Assembly (NCBI GenBank): GCA_036924285.1
Contig: JAYKYS010000005.1
Span: 22,542,001-22,606,000 of the forward strand
From: Asterella californica
Taxonomy: Eukaryota; Streptophyta; Marchantiopsida; Marchantiales; Aytoniaceae
Direction of reading: 5' to 3'
DNA: 64,000 nt
The notes under the pieces were generated by a model. That model saw nothing but the letters and a program-made list of their open reading frames with translations, did not search any database and was not told the DNA's origin. A program made the translations under genes and the position numbers. Shown here piece by piece: positions 1-12,816 of this stretch. Each line of letters starts with the position of its first letter. Position 1 is the stretch's first letter.

Positions 1-82
1 GATCACATCTATGGAAAAGTGACATTTTGGATGTTGACTAACAAAGAACATAAAAACAGTGGTAATAGCCAACCAGTATTAC

Positions 83-306
83 GTCCGAAGATATTGGTAT
101 CAAGGTCGTTACAGAGCCTCGCCCGGGACTGTCAAATGCGGTCAATCTCGTCAAACATACAAGAGAATTGTTTGAAGTCACTGGCTTGGGATCTATCTCC
201 AAAGTTGAGCTGCAGCACTTATTTGCTTCGAAGGATGATTCCTTCTCTCTGTCTAGTTTTACAGATGCTGGAGAATGGGAGTTGTAGTCTGACTCTGTGA
301 TAGGAT
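83..306 (-). CDS. Exon-like open segment, unrecognised
   Basis: Acceptor TTTGCAG at 307-313 and donor GTAATA below 83 bound an open segment with a polar, acidic and cysteine-containing composition (DPITESDYNSHSPASV..., NKCCSSTLEID...). It is on the same strand as the DDB1-like gene and may be its last or next-to-last exon, or the start of a gene that continues outside the window. No family is recognised. Confidence 0.3.
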
Positions 307-963
307 CTGCAAAGCATTCGTCAGTAACAAAATGAGATATTTCTTGGATTTGACTCCTCATTAAAGACAAGCATTATCCTCGTCCTCCTTGCACTTTCTG
401 GAAAGTATCTAATCATTCATACTTATTTGCGATGGATGAATATAGACAATTCATAAGCAAGGATTGCATCATAGTTGACACTTATGAAATGTGAGATATC
501 TGACCTGGAAGATATGGAAGAGCTGATTTGATGATCTGTGCTAGAGGAGGGACCAAAAGAATTGATGCTAAGCTATTGCCAATCAGTATTGCAAAAATCT
601 CCACCCTTCCCTGGAAGCCCAGCACTAAAAGCGATCGACTTTGGCAATGAAGACCTTTCTTGCCTTCTTGGTCTCTGGATCAATCAAAGCATAGAGTTGG
701 ACATATCAATGAGACAACATACTCAGATATTTGTTACTTTTTGTTGCAGATTTCTTGCAAATCATGCAGTTATTAGCTTTGCACCTAAGGAACATAACTT
801 TTGGGCAGAAGCCTTTGCATGAAAGCTTACTACTTCAGGTATAGTTAACAACAAAAACAAAAACACATCGTTTCAACATATACAAGAGCCAGAAAAATAT
901 CAAATTTCTGAATCACTCAAAGAACTATCAAAACAGGATTCTGTTTGGATGAATAGATCATAC

Positions 964-1180
964 CTGCAATAGTCGTTCCAATGCCCATTGCTGCAAGTCA
1001 AATGCTTTAGTGATGTGTTGAGAGGTTCAAAGGCATCAATGCAAGAGTCTATGTTGCAGATGTCACAACAAACTGTGGGCAATGCCTCCTCGTGCTTTTT
1101 CAAAATACAAACAGCATGGCATGGAAGCTCTGTATGGTGCTTCCCCAATAGGCGCAACTCATATTGTAACTCCTCACTAC
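964..1180 (-). CDS. Exon encoding a zinc-finger-like segment (downstream exon of the left-edge gene, or a separate gene)
   Basis: A 217-nt open segment lies between acceptor TTTGCAG (1181 side) and donor GTATGATC (963 side). It encodes SEELQYELRLLGKHH..., then VCCDICNIDSC...., then LTCSNGHWNDYC. The cysteine/histidine spacing (C-x2-C, about 20 residues, C-x2-GH-x4-C) resembles the zinc finger of TFIIIC-type and related WD/beta-propeller proteins. It is collinear with the DDB1-like gene 1.8 kb upstream on the same strand. Linking it to that gene is inference; CPSF-A family members do not normally carry such a finger. Exons between 1181 and 3030 are unresolved; one in-frame 51-nt candidate (2203-2253, encoding DGGSVRLTIVHVQSMTQ) has good splice borders. 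Confidence 0.4.
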
Positions 1181-3029
1181 CTGCAAAGTAAATATCTCGT
1201 TGCTTACTACTCACATATCTAGCATCTGTATATTAATAATCAGATCACTCATAATGCATAAAAGGAAGATATGTTTGAATTTTAGTACTCATATGCATCA
1301 CTTTGTTTGACAACCTTGAAGACGACAGACTTTGATGGTATTCTGAGTGGCCTTGACTGTTGACATGTAAGAGTTCCAACAAGTAACTATTTTTGTGAGA
1401 AGTAGAGATTTTGTACAACATGGTGGTTCATACTCAAGTTTCATCACCTGGGACATTCACTCACTTTTTGAAGCAAGGCCAGAACTCTAAAAGTCAAAGC
1501 ACAATTTGCTCTCTGCTTAGATTCTAAATACTGAGAACAATAAGTATATCATTTATATTCGTAAGGAAATCTTACGAGTATATTCATGATTAAGGTCAAA
1601 AAACTGAAGGGTCCCTCGAGATTTCTCCTTTATACCCTTTTGACACGCTACAATTATGCATTCTCTGCTTCTTTGTCCATTCTGAGTCCAGCACACAAAT
1701 ATCAACACAGTCTAAGAGAAAGTTGAAACGTTTGATCTCGGCTCTCAATCTCCTTTGTGACGAGTTAATGTCATCACTTGTTTAGATTGGAGCAAAATCT
1801 AGTCCAAGTTATAGAAGTACACAACTCTCTGCTTGATGAAAACTATTCATCAAGAAATTACTCCGTGTCGAACAGTTATTAGTTTGTGCTTGTGATCAAT
1901 CTACAAGGGCAAGACAGAGAACCACTTCGAACCTTCATCTCCACACAAGGGAGTTCCAGAATTTCCAACGCTGTAGGATGTTGTTCGGTCTCTAGCTCTA
2001 GAGTCAAGACCTAAATATTTGCTCGAAAGTTAGTATCATGATAATAAACGATCTTCAAACTTATCTTTCAACACGAGTTTCAACACTCCTAGAGCTAGTT
2101 GTTAAATACATGATCTGATCTTTCACATAGATGCAGTTTGGTCATAGTAATGTTCTTTGTTTGTCTTACCGTTCAGACGGGAAGAGAAATAAGATTTTGT
2201 ACCTGGGTCATCGATTGAACGTGGACAATAGTGAGCCTTACAGAACCACCATCCTGCAGTCATTTTTAACAATATGGGTATCACTCTCGACTTCACTAAG
2301 TTCATTATATCTGCTGGTGATTATATAAGTAGGTTACTGTCCAAAAACAAAAATATTTCAAAGCAAAATCATCACCAAAGAGAACTACTCACATCTGAGG
2401 TAATAACTGCACAACCAGTTCCATGATGATACCCAAGTTGTTGAGGACTGCCCAATAGTTCCACTTTACACCAACTACGATAGTCCCATGAGCCAAACGT
2501 CAATTGTTACAAGAGCGAATTGCTTATAGAAGATTTTTGTCTACTGCTTGCAAATATAGACCAGTATGCGTTGTCGTCTCAGTTGAAATTTTATACCATT
2601 TCCATTTACCTCTCACGAGTGAGTCTGAATTCAGACTTGCAAGAGGTTCTCAACAGATGGTTGACGTTGGCACTTTTGCAGAGCTTTCTCTTTAAGAGTG
2701 CAAGTATACAACATGCTCCGCATAACGTGTCATCGCTGTAGTTTTCTATTGATAAAAACAACTGATGTGCATGTAAAATCAAGAGAATGAAGAAATCACC
2801 GAACCGTAGTCTCACTGAGAGATCCACATGTCCGAAAACAAGTTGTCCACCTCCCACGAGTAAGGCCAATGAGTTGGGCGCACCTTTTGTGTGTATTCTG
2901 CAACATGAGGGAAAAATATGTTATAGAGTAGCACCAATCTTCTTTCATCCCTCTAGATGAGCTCCTTTGAAGCAAAAACTGCATGTAAAATCCAATACAA
3001 TTTGGAAAGCTTTGTCAAGGCTACAAAAC

Positions 3030-6000
3030 CTGAAAGACGTTCCCGATGGCTGGGCAAATGACCTCGACATACTCATTGCTTGTAACTCGTCATCTTTTCC
3101 AGGAATCAAGACGATGCTGTCACGATCTGTCTGAACAAATATACTATCTTGCTTTTCCAAGATCCTACTTAGCTTCTTTGATGAGTCCAACTCAGGCCCA
3201 CAAAAAGGACCGGCTATTATGGTCATAACGCTTCCACCTAGCCTCAGAACCCTACCATTCGAGAGCATCAGACCGAATCTTTTCAAACTCAATTCACTCG
3301 TATCACATCTTCCAGTCGGAGCTCGTAGTCCCTGCATAAACTTTAAGCAGCTGACATTCTCTCTCTCGTATGTGTCATCACGAAAGGCACTAAGGTGGGC
3401 AACTGAAGCGTTGGGAGTTTGATCAAGATCTGTCTTCTCTGCCTCCTTGGGTATATCATACTTGATTTGAAAGTAGATGATATTCCCTTCACTTGTGCCA
3501 AGAACTAGATATTGCTCCTTGCCAATAGCAGTCACACAGACACAGCGCACAGGAGATGAACCAGTCTCCACATGTGTCATTTCCTCCTGGAGGAGAATGA
3601 AGCCAGAGCAATTTTTTAGGTTGGGTTTGTAGAGCAGGATTGCACCCTTTCTATACCTTATACATTTTCTGGGAGTTCATGATGTACCACTTTCGTTTGT
3701 TTTGTGAAACAATGGATCATTTCTTAGAACCCCAGGCAAAATATATGTTGGAACAGTATTGTGTTCTCGAACTGTCGGTTAGTCAGTAAACTATTTAACG
3801 TCCATGTTGCTAATTACCACTTAAGATGTCGCATAAGTGAGACAGAGAGCGAACCAAGTCTGGCCATGTCAGCAAATGAACTGTATTGGTGGCCCATTGT
3901 GCCACAACAACGAGGAAGTAGAGTTCCGCATTGTCAAATGCAGACCGAGAACTTGTCAAATACTTGGCATACGCTTGGTTTCTTGGGTTGGTACCGTAGT
4001 CTCCAGCAATCCAGAACTCAAAGTTTCCCAGAGCTGAAACCTATAACGTACAACCAAGGTGACAATTGATTGATGGTCAATATGACAAGTACTCAGTTCC
4101 ACATCCAACCGAAATACAAGAGAAATCCACTAAACTAACATTCAGCTTTACTCAATTGTGATCGTGTACGATGACGACAACTCGCTGATTAGGGTAACTT
4201 GGTTTCGACAGAAGAGCCATAACAGTAAATATGGACATGGGCCTTTTAAGAAGAATGTACCTCATGAGGTCTTGTATTTATGCCGGGTGCACACAACCTT
4301 CCACTTTTATTTAACTTCACCGAAAATACTGTTCTGCCATTAGTTAAAACCGCTCCATCTAGACCCACAGACGCATGCATGATGTTATGATGCGGAATAT
4401 TTTGGTCTCCTAAATATGTTCTAGGAGTGCAGTCCTTAGAAGCTGGTGGTTGCCACTCTGCTACAACAACTCTTGGTGTAGTTGCGCTCAACACCTTCAA
4501 AGACCTTGTCGTTACCTACGTTGCAGACAATCAAACATGACAAGCTTGGGTTACTAATTCTCATTTTTACACCACTTGATAAGCTGGTTTACACCTATCC
4601 CTCTTGGATCAACTACAGTTGCTATATCGAACATAAATGGAGAACTTTTCATAAAATAACTGCTGACATGTTATACACTAGGGTTATGATAATACCTGAA
4701 GAAGCCAGTCACCTGTTACCACAGAAATTGCCAAAGTACTGTGACTTTTGTCAAGCCCTTCTAATGATTCCAGATTTTGGTCCTCACCACTTAGAGTTAC
4801 GATATCAGTCGTGCCCTGTAAGGATATAATGAAACCTTTAGATCCAAACTCCTAGAGTGTGATCTTAAATGACATCCTCCAGATAAAAGCTATCTTCTTC
4901 GTCAAGTTAAATAAGCCCTGCATGTTAAAGAGAGTGGGATTCCACTCCAAATTTTGATTGATAAACCGAGCATATTTGACTGGTTAGTTATACTTGTTTT
5001 TGCTCTACAGAACCTACAAGCTTGGAGAAGTATAGAGCTCTAAAGTGGTTTGAAGCGCATTAGAATATCTTTACTTACCTCATGCAACGACTGAAAATTA
5101 CCTCGGTAGGATAGGAGAGGAGAAGATGTGTGTGATAAGGACATTGAACAGTCCACTTGACCGGTAGCACTTGAGGTAAACCATCTATCTGCATTAAAAA
5201 TATAACTGATCAAATGCGATTTGATCAAAGTGTCCGTCTTGTGACTCCTGTATTGCCTACAACTTCTAACAATTACCAAAAACAAAATGCAGAAGTATCT
5301 AGGTGAACTGGAATGAATTCGCAACTGAATAGCTCTATTTATGCTGCCAGATCATTGATCATTACAGAAGACAATTTCTCCATAGAAAGTAATAGTAAAT
5401 TATTACTGAAAATTTTGCTAGGTTCAAACCTTATCATCGCATATTTTATCGATGTGAAAAGCCACTCCCAAAGTACCCCTGTACAAGGACAAGAGTCTTT
5501 AGTATATTATCTAATGCAAAATGAAATACAAGGTCTGAGAAACAAGTCACTTTGAAGGTGGCAGTAAGGATGGGAGGGGGATGACTACCTCCGTAGAACA
5601 GCAGTAGGACAGCTGCCACAAGCAATCAGAACTTGTTTCCATGCTATTCTGCGCGGGTCATCAATCAAGACCATGGAGTGACAAGAAGTTGGATCATCTA
5701 AGGAGGAATGATCAATTGAATACTCTTTTGTATACCAGCTTAAACCTTCTTCACTGAGAGATGGCCAATCTGAAACCGGACTCATACTCCCGTAGTCATG
5801 AGATGCTAATGATGGAGTTCTAGTATCCCTTCCTGTTAGATCGGGCAGAAGTGCAAACAATTTACAATTGCTTGTATATCCAGATAGGAAAAACACAAAA
5901 CCAGCAACATCTCCGTTCTCTTCCTTTATGAATTGTACATGCTTCAGTATCTGCTCACGAAGAGTAAACATTCAAGAGGAGAATATTCATTTGTCATTAC

Positions 6001-8383
6001 ATTAGTATGGTCAGATAAACCTTTAAGTGTGACCCAACAAGATTCACAACATCAAGGTCTGATACATCAACTCAAGCTATGTGGACCTTGAAACTACAGA
6101 AGAAACGGTCATTATCAATGATTTTGGTGTACTAGCAATAACAACAAAAACATATTTATCAATCTTGTACAAGGTACCTTGGCAGGAGGAAAGAGACTAT
6201 AGACTTTGATCGGTTGTAACTCATGCCTCTCCCAATGCTTCAGATCCAAGACACACAATCCTCCACTGCTGTCACCTACAACCTGTGAAGTTTCATTGAA
6301 CAACTCGACAATCATCAAGCTCATAGATTTGCTTCCTAGTGAAAGTTTGTACCAGAATATTGCAGGAAGGTAATATACAAAGGCTGGAGGCTTCTTACCA
6401 AACAAGAGTCTCTGAGGATTTCATAACAAGTTGGTAGTCCATCCAAGGAGATAGAGAGAGATGATCGGTATCCACTTGATTCGATAAACAAAACAGTTTT
6501 ACTAGATATAACGAGTACACCGACGCCTTGTTTGATTCCAGTCTCCACATAATCTCGCTCATAGCTCCATTGAGCTGGTTTCTTGTGGCTATCTACAAAC
6601 CAAGGCAGTAACAACCTTGCAGTAGGATGAAGATTGCTGCCATGGGAGAAACAAGAATTTAATTACAACGGAAAATTTAAGATCATGTACATACTGATCC
6701 TACAGAAGTTGTGACATCGATATCTTTAGATGTGAGGGCTCTCCTCATCACCTGAGTTTCCAAGGTCCTTGCTGTATCTTGCAGTTTGCTAAGTCAAGCG
6801 TATAGGATTGGATGTTCACCAAGTTGTATACAAGCCCTGCAATAAAGGACACCTTTATTCTTAAAAAGAAAAGGTTTTCCAGAGTATTGGTGGAGACTTG
6901 GAAACTTGCTCTGGTTGATTCAGAAGCAATACATATTTCAGAAAAGAAGTACTTACACCACATGGACAATTAAACGAATAATATAAATCTGGATGGGATT
7001 GGCTGTATGATGATTACCATCATGTGCAGAAAGTACTACCAGAAGAGGATGCCCTTTGAAATCCAACCGTTCAATAAAACTTAGGTCTAAAATGGTTGGT
7101 GTCCTCTGTAGTTGCGAGGCAAGGTTGATCAAGCCTGATTCTTCTTTCATGTATAGAAGATACTCATTCGCGATCGGTCTCAAAGAAATTGACCTTTCCA
7201 AGTTCTTTTCTTTGTAACGAGTTATCGGTATCCATGCAGCTAGTATAACTTGAATCAAGTTTTGATAAATTGCCATGGCAATCAAAGTAACACCTCGAAT
7301 CTGTACCAAAAAACATGTTCATTCTTAAACTGCCTTCATTCATGCTCCTCCTTGACAACTGCATCAGAAGCTTTGCCCGTAGTGCGCAAGCTTACTGTTT
7401 TGTAACGTTTCAAAGCAAGAAATGAAAGTGAAGATAATGTACATTGTAAGAGATTAAGTACCTTGCCCATCCAATCTTTTGCTCCAGCTTCATGACTTCG
7501 GGATGCTTCCATGACAGAACTCATCGGTGTCTTATCAGAGAGTACGAATGGCTTTGATATGACAGAATGTCGGACTAGCGGTTCCAGCTTCTCATCTTCT
7601 GACTTAATCATGTTGATTGTCACTTCTCTCATAGTCAATACAGACCATTCCAAAATGAAAACCTTCCCTTCATCATCTGTGACCTGATGATATGTTCGGT
7701 TATTCTTAACAGTATTGTAAAACAATAGCAAGCTGACATCATTTCATTACTGCCTTAACTTAAATGTATACTTACCTTGATATGAACCAAAGGGTCCTTT
7801 GTTTATTAGATCATTCAAGCTTCACTTGGACCTAAGAACTGATTAAACCGAGACTATTACACTGAGCAAGAGATCTTGATCAAATTGAGTGTGGAATTAA
7901 GACCATACCACTATCCGATCAAGGCTCGTTGATGCAGAAGCTGCATTTGTTGTCGGGTTCTCTAACACTTCACAGTTACAAACTAGAACCCAGAAGTCTG
8001 TACACGCTATCATTTTTGGTTTCTCCTTCTCGACCTCCCACACCTCCACCATATTCTGTGTAAGTGGGGCAGAGATGTCAAATTGGTCGATGTTTTAACA
8101 CCCGTAACACTGAAGAGTTGGTGTCCTCTCCATACCTCTTCAAGAATAGCTCTCCATTAGAGGTTTATCCAACCATCTGTTACATTTCATCTAACATTGT
8201 AAGCCTATCAAGTGGAAACCATAATGGATTTGTAATTACCTCCTTAAACATAACCAGCTGCCTCACACTAGGTCGTGTAAAAGCGGCAACGACTGCAGCT
8301 CGAACTAGACCGCTAGCTTGTAACTTCTTGTAGGATATTCTTTGTGTTGACGACATTGGTAACCTTGCAGTGGAGCAGTCCAT
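3030..8383 (-). CDS. DDB1/CPSF-A family beta-propeller protein (MMS1_N-type), multi-exon
   Basis: Exons read on the minus strand, bounded by GT-AG: 8240-8383 (ATG at 8383), 7909-8055, 7462-7683, 6957-7300, 6752-6859, 6399-6636, 6178-6335, 5589-5950, 5430-5478, 5079-5188, 4696-4815, 4261-4494, 3818-4040, 3030-3586. Translated in order they track DDB1: an N-terminal strand ending FKE-NMVEVWEVEKEK (DDB1 ..NTRLEIYVVTAEG), ANCKIQQGPWK (..KEFNKGPWK), VVGDSSGGLCVLDL (..LLGDMEGRLFMLL), LIACGSCPTAVLRR (..LVTCSGAFKEGSLR), TPRVVVAEWQPP (..VRLVSQEPKALVSEWKEP) and YLVLGTSEGNIIYF (..YLLCALGDGALFYF). Family members are scaffolds: DDB1 in CUL4 ubiquitin ligases, CPSF160 and SF3b130 in RNA processing; plants also have an uncharacterised member (At3g11960 type). 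Which branch this is remains open. Reading frames do not join at 6399/6335, 5079/4815 and 3818/3586, so a small exon is missed, or the gene or assembly carries a lesion there. The CPSF_A C-terminus is not clearly recognisable. Confidence 0.72.
7776..7796 (-). other. Candidate 21-nt microexon of the DDB1-like gene
   Basis: Between exons 7909-8055 and 7462-7683 the minus strand has an AG, then 21 nt encoding DPLVHIK, then a consensus donor GTAAGT. Including it keeps phase 0 on both sides and produces DPLVHIK-VTDDEGKVFILEW, which resembles the DDB1 segment KDLLFIL-TAKYNACILEY. The upstream acceptor lacks a good pyrimidine tract, so this is an inference from frame and family alignment. Confidence 0.4.
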
Positions 8384-9129
8384 ACCGCTTGAACTTTGAC
8401 GTTACTATTAGATTACACCTGACTGTACTAGGTCAACATTGATTCTCTCATCCATTTGATGGATGTGCTTCACATCTGACTTGTCTTAATATGTCTCCAT
8501 CATGATCTGCAAGTTTCGAGTCCCATGAGAATATTACGTCCACTCTCAACATCTTTTGAATTTGGTCTAATATACGGAGATCCAGGAGATTTTATGTCGA
8601 AGTTTGCTCTATGTATTATGTTTACCATGCACACTTATCCATGTACAGGAGCAAATAGCTGAGAGTGATATCATATTCAAAGTGACATCATTCTCAGTGG
8701 TTGAATCCCGTTGGAGAACTTGAAATCATTGCTCGTGAAGTACATACGTAACGATCATATCTCAAAAGAAAAAAAGAACCTTCAGACCTCAGAACTGATC
8801 ACAATACTGTAGTAGCCACTCAAAATTCATGCAGAGTGTTTCACGACATGTCTATAATAAAATATTTCAATGCACGAATATCTTTGCATGATAACTATGC
8901 ATTTGTTATATACATAATTTTGTCTCTGCAAAAAGTTTTTACTCAATCAAAAGTACTCATGTAGAGGTTATCGCGATTAAAGTTGCATAGTTTAAAATTT
9001 GAATGGCTAGCACGGTAGCAATGGACCTTATGATATGTCTTTGTTCACGATTGTCCTTATGATATCAAAATTTCTAAAATATACTAAAGTTTTATAAAAA
9101 GATACATATTACTTGGTTTATATTTATAG
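8384..9129. other. Upstream intergenic region of the DDB1-like gene
   Basis: No gene-like reading frame is seen. The stretch becomes increasingly AT-rich toward 9.1 kb. It should contain the promoter of the minus-strand gene whose ATG is at 8383, but I see no TATA box or motif I would defend. Confidence 0.4.
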
Positions 9130-9490
9130 AATAGAAAACTCTTATACTTTAGCTTTTTTGAAGTGTTGAGTTTTTCACTCTATCTAATAAAAGAACGTCA
9201 ACAAGATAACAAATGTTTTGAAAAACATCTTTAGAAAATTATGTATGATCTTTTCACATACATTCTATCAAAGATGGTCAACAGAATAACATTTTTTTGA
9301 GAAACATATTTAAAACTCCATAATTGTTAAATAATATAATATAATAATATATTTTATATGATTTTTTCAATTTAATTATAACTATCTCAATTAGTTATGA
9401 CTAGTTTTGATAATTATAGATTTATATATTTTAATTAGAATGAATTAAACATAATTATATTTAACTAATCTAACACTAACAAACATCTAG
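9130..9490 (-). repeat. Decayed LTR remnant related to the G1 gypsy family
   Basis: The segment shares an ordered series of blocks with 32.2-32.58 kb: tttagctttttt, then a caacaagataac-type block, gatggtcaacagaat, taattataactatctcaa, agttatgactagttttgata. The last blocks match the reverse complement of the G1 LTR (42.4-42.6 kb: tagctagtcatgactaactt). No G1 internal sequence flanks it, so it looks like a solo or truncated LTR in minus orientation. The match is by eye and diverged. Confidence 0.4.
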
Positions 9491-10784
9491 AATGAATACT
9501 TGTGCATATCAGACGTACGATTCATCATAAGAAACTTACAATAAATCACACATATAACATTATGGGAGAGACAACTCTTCACAACCAAGTGTATACATGG
9601 AGGTATGGAGTATTGATGTGTCCAAGTGTTGCTCAATCATATCACAGAAAGTAACGAGACGACTGTCTAGATAATACGGTGCTCTATCTTGGTTAATTTT
9701 TTGAGCTTCAAAAAATAATTTTTAGATGTTTGAAAGCATGGAATAGGATCATGACTAACCACAAAAAAAGTGGATCTATAGTCCTTTAAAGTCTTTGAAC
9801 GAGGGTTGGTCTTAGATCTGGAGTAACTGAACATTTAAGTAAGGACAAGAGTTAAAAAGATGTGTAACAAATATTTTCTTGTGGTTTTGCCAAGTTAGAA
9901 ACTAGATCTCAACAATTTAACCCTAATCCTTTAGGAATTTTATGTTACTTATGGTGTAAAAGAAAAACCTTGATCATTACAATATTGATATTTAAAATAG
10001 TGCATAACAATGTGTAAACTTAGTCTTCTCGCAACAAACTTCTATGCATGTCATTGCAAAGGTTTGGACGGATACCAAGACACGTGATGATGTCCTTGAG
10101 ATCCCTCTTGAAGATATTTGAATTTGTGCATGAACAAGTTAATCACAATGATACCCTAAAACAAAATTTTCTGTCATTTTCAGTCCAACTAATAATTATT
10201 CACTCTCTTGCCCTTTGAGTCATTCCCAGCTATCTCTAATTCGAACCAATTTAAAATTACACTTATAACATATCGGTAATTCATACTTCCCTTTGCATGA
10301 AGCTCAACCTTGACTCTGCCTTCGTCAACACCTAGCAGAGAGATCAAGCTATAGATGAGGAGGAAAGGTGGTCGACCGAAATTGAAGACATTTCAGCAAG
10401 GACTCATCATTTCTCTTTTGTTTCGGTGTACTTTCCGGTGAACTCTCGTCTAGTGTGACGGATCCTGGGGCCCCTAATCATTTAAAAAAAGATTAAGCAG
10501 ATACAAAGGACAAAGTATAAAAGCCTTTCAATAAATTTACAGTGTGAAAACTTGTTCAAATGCAGCAATTTTCATGTTGGGGAGAAAATTTTGGGTTACC
10601 CCGGTAAATATCTGACAGTAATAAATAATAACTGAATTATATCGATCGTTGTTCTACTTTTTCGTCTTCAGAATTAGCAGATGATTTGTTTCGTAAAAAT
10701 CCAACCTACTAAAGTTTCAACCTGATCTTTTAAAATTCCAGCCCGTTGAGAACTCCGGTTAACCCCGAGCCACTACAGAGTATG
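9491..10784. other. Intergenic, no feature recognised
   Basis: AT-rich sequence without a supported gene, RNA or repeat. Both strands have frequent stops. Confidence 0.4.
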
Positions 10785-10880
10785 AGGTGATATAGCTCTT
10801 TATACTAGAGCGGAGGTCGAGCATGAGAGTTACTTTTTCCCATGCTAGGCAGATGGTTGTGGGGTCGAATCCTCCTGCTG
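10785..10880 (+). repeat. tRNA-derived sequence (class II tRNA-like; SINE head or tRNA relic)
   Basis: The sequence shows a perfect D-stem pair (GCTC ... GAGC, 10795-10810 region), a long variable-arm-like region, and a T-arm/B-box GGGGTCGAATCCTC at about 10861-10874. That differs from a tRNA T-arm by one missing loop base. The long spacing between D and T arms suggests descent from a class II (Ser/Leu-like) tRNA. No 7-bp acceptor stem can be paired, so it is not a functional tRNA. A pol III SINE head or an old tRNA relic are the alternatives. Confidence 0.42.
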
Positions 10881-12166
10881 GGAATCCTCAGTTTGTGTTT
10901 GATTCCTTGCTAGGCTAGCGTTAGGTTATAAGATCCATGGCGAAACTATTGGCCAAAAAAGAAGTTGAAGAAAATTATCCAAGAACGAAGCTTAGCAAAC
11001 CTTACCACAGTGGGTAGCGTAGTTGGGAATAGTCATTAAAGAATACCTGTTTGTACCTATGGGGACTTACGTCTTAAACTGTGCAACCCAACCCGATGTT
11101 TAAGATTGCAACAAAGGTTAGGGTTAGAAGATTTCCCCTACAGGGGTAGGTTAGAAAATCCCATATATACATACATAAGATCATCCGCGAACCACCCAAC
11201 GATCATGAGATCTATTATTCGCAGGACAGAAGGCTTCATCTGGGGAGAATTGTATCGATAATTCCTCTAAGAGAGTGAAGTTCGTCAAGAGACATGATCG
11301 ACACTACCAACGATAAGGTAGGCTCCAAACGTGTCACGGGTGTTGGAACACTTCCAGAAGCGATCGAAGTTCATTCATGCCGCTGGCTGCCCTATGCAGC
11401 GTCTGACATAAGTCGATTAAGCGATACAATTCGATGCTCGGTCTACTCACAGCAACCACCAAGATATAATTGGGTCTCAGATAGGTCTTCTACTGCACTT
11501 TGATCGGAGCTCAGAATAGCTCTGACAACTTTCACTATATCTCAGGTCCAGTTCACTGACAAGACCTCGGATAAGGAACTGAGCTCTTTCTCTCCCCATA
11601 AGAAACTTTTGTACTCGGAACAATGGGTGGACCAGAAGAATCCAAACTCCACGCTGAAGTGGCTAAATAGTTGGATTGGTTTTAACAAACCACTCTTCAG
11701 TTTTTCTCAAAGGAATTGCATAGGCGTCAAGGCAAGTCCAATGTAGCAGTAGCCTAGATTTCCTTGTTCGTCCATTTCAAATTTGTGAAGGGAGCAAGAT
11801 CTTTTAAGAGCCTCTAGAGGTCTTTAGTGTAGATTCTTCTCCGCCTATGCATCTTTCTTTCCCGTCGGATGGGGAGGGTGACTGTTTTCATATTCTTCGA
11901 ACATTTTCTTTCACGTTTGTTACTGATATTTTCGTTTAAGTTTTAGAAAAAATATATATATTAAATTAATATTTTATAGTAAATTTAAATTTAAATTATT
12001 TTATGAATGTAAAACGTTATCATAAGCACAAGCTGCGGTGAGTCTGGAAAGAACCATAAGTAAATCACCTTAACACAAAGAACTCATAAGTACATCACCT
12101 TAACACGCATTGCCTAGACCATAAGACTAGGGCCATGTATCTGATAATCATTAAGTTATGGATGAT
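10881..12166. other. Intergenic, no gene recognised
   Basis: Contains one 69-codon open frame (11294-11503, plus) with no recognisable family, and a very AT-rich patch at about 11.94-12.0 kb. Nothing here is supported as a gene. Confidence 0.35.
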
Positions 12167-12215
12167 TTAATTTATACCTAATCTTTCCGATCAGAAGGGT
12201 TAGGTAATAAATTAA
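12167..12215. repeat. Imperfect 22-bp hairpin (copy A of a recurring hairpin)
   Basis: Left arm 12167-12187 (TTAATTTATACCTAATCTTTC) pairs with right arm 12194-12215 (GAAGGGTTAGGTAATAAATT..) around a 6-nt loop. The same hairpin with the same arm sequence recurs at 26469-26515, so it is a dispersed element rather than a chance palindrome. It could be a tiny foldback/MITE remnant with two abutting terminal inverted repeats. Confidence 0.55.
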
Positions 12216-12816
12216 TCCTGTCACTTTCAATGGAGAAGGTGGTTATGCAGACTTGCCTACTTACCTAATCAGTGTTTTATGCATGGAAAGCCAACCCTCA
12301 CGGGCTGGAAGATATATGACTCTTATCCAGCTCTGTTCTTTTGGGCCAGAACTAGCGGAGGAGGATTCCGTGAGATTCAACTACTCAACGTTCTCATGAT
12401 GATGACCTGCAGATAGAACAGGAAGGCGTCGAGTCTATCAAAGCAGATCGAGGCCAAGGACTCCTTTGCAGGATCTCAAGCCTTTGCATGCATTCTAAAC
12501 CTCTGCTTCGAGTAGAAGGTTTGTGCTACTAGCAGCTCGTCGTATCTCCGAATCTGTGCTTCCTCTCTTCCTCAACATCACATTCTGAAACTGTAGTACA
12601 AGTCCAAGGTTTGAGGAGCGATAGGACCACGAGTGGTACTAGACCATCCAGTTCATCCATGACTGTTCTTTCGCTGCAGCTGTTGTTGTTTATGACAAAC
12701 ATGGACAATAATGGAGTTCCTAGCGGTCTCCATCTCTGTCAAATGGATCCTCACCTTCGCTTTCTCTCTTCCCATGAGTGCTGATGAGAAGCGTACATTC
12801 TAAGTGAGCAAATGAT

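Noticed and set aside
10785..10880. A functional tRNA gene
   Set aside because: No acceptor stem, no CCA-compatible end, and a base missing from the T-loop.
11294..11503. A 69-codon frame in intergenic DNA as a gene
   Set aside because: Length is within chance expectation and there is no recognisable motif, promoter or splice context.
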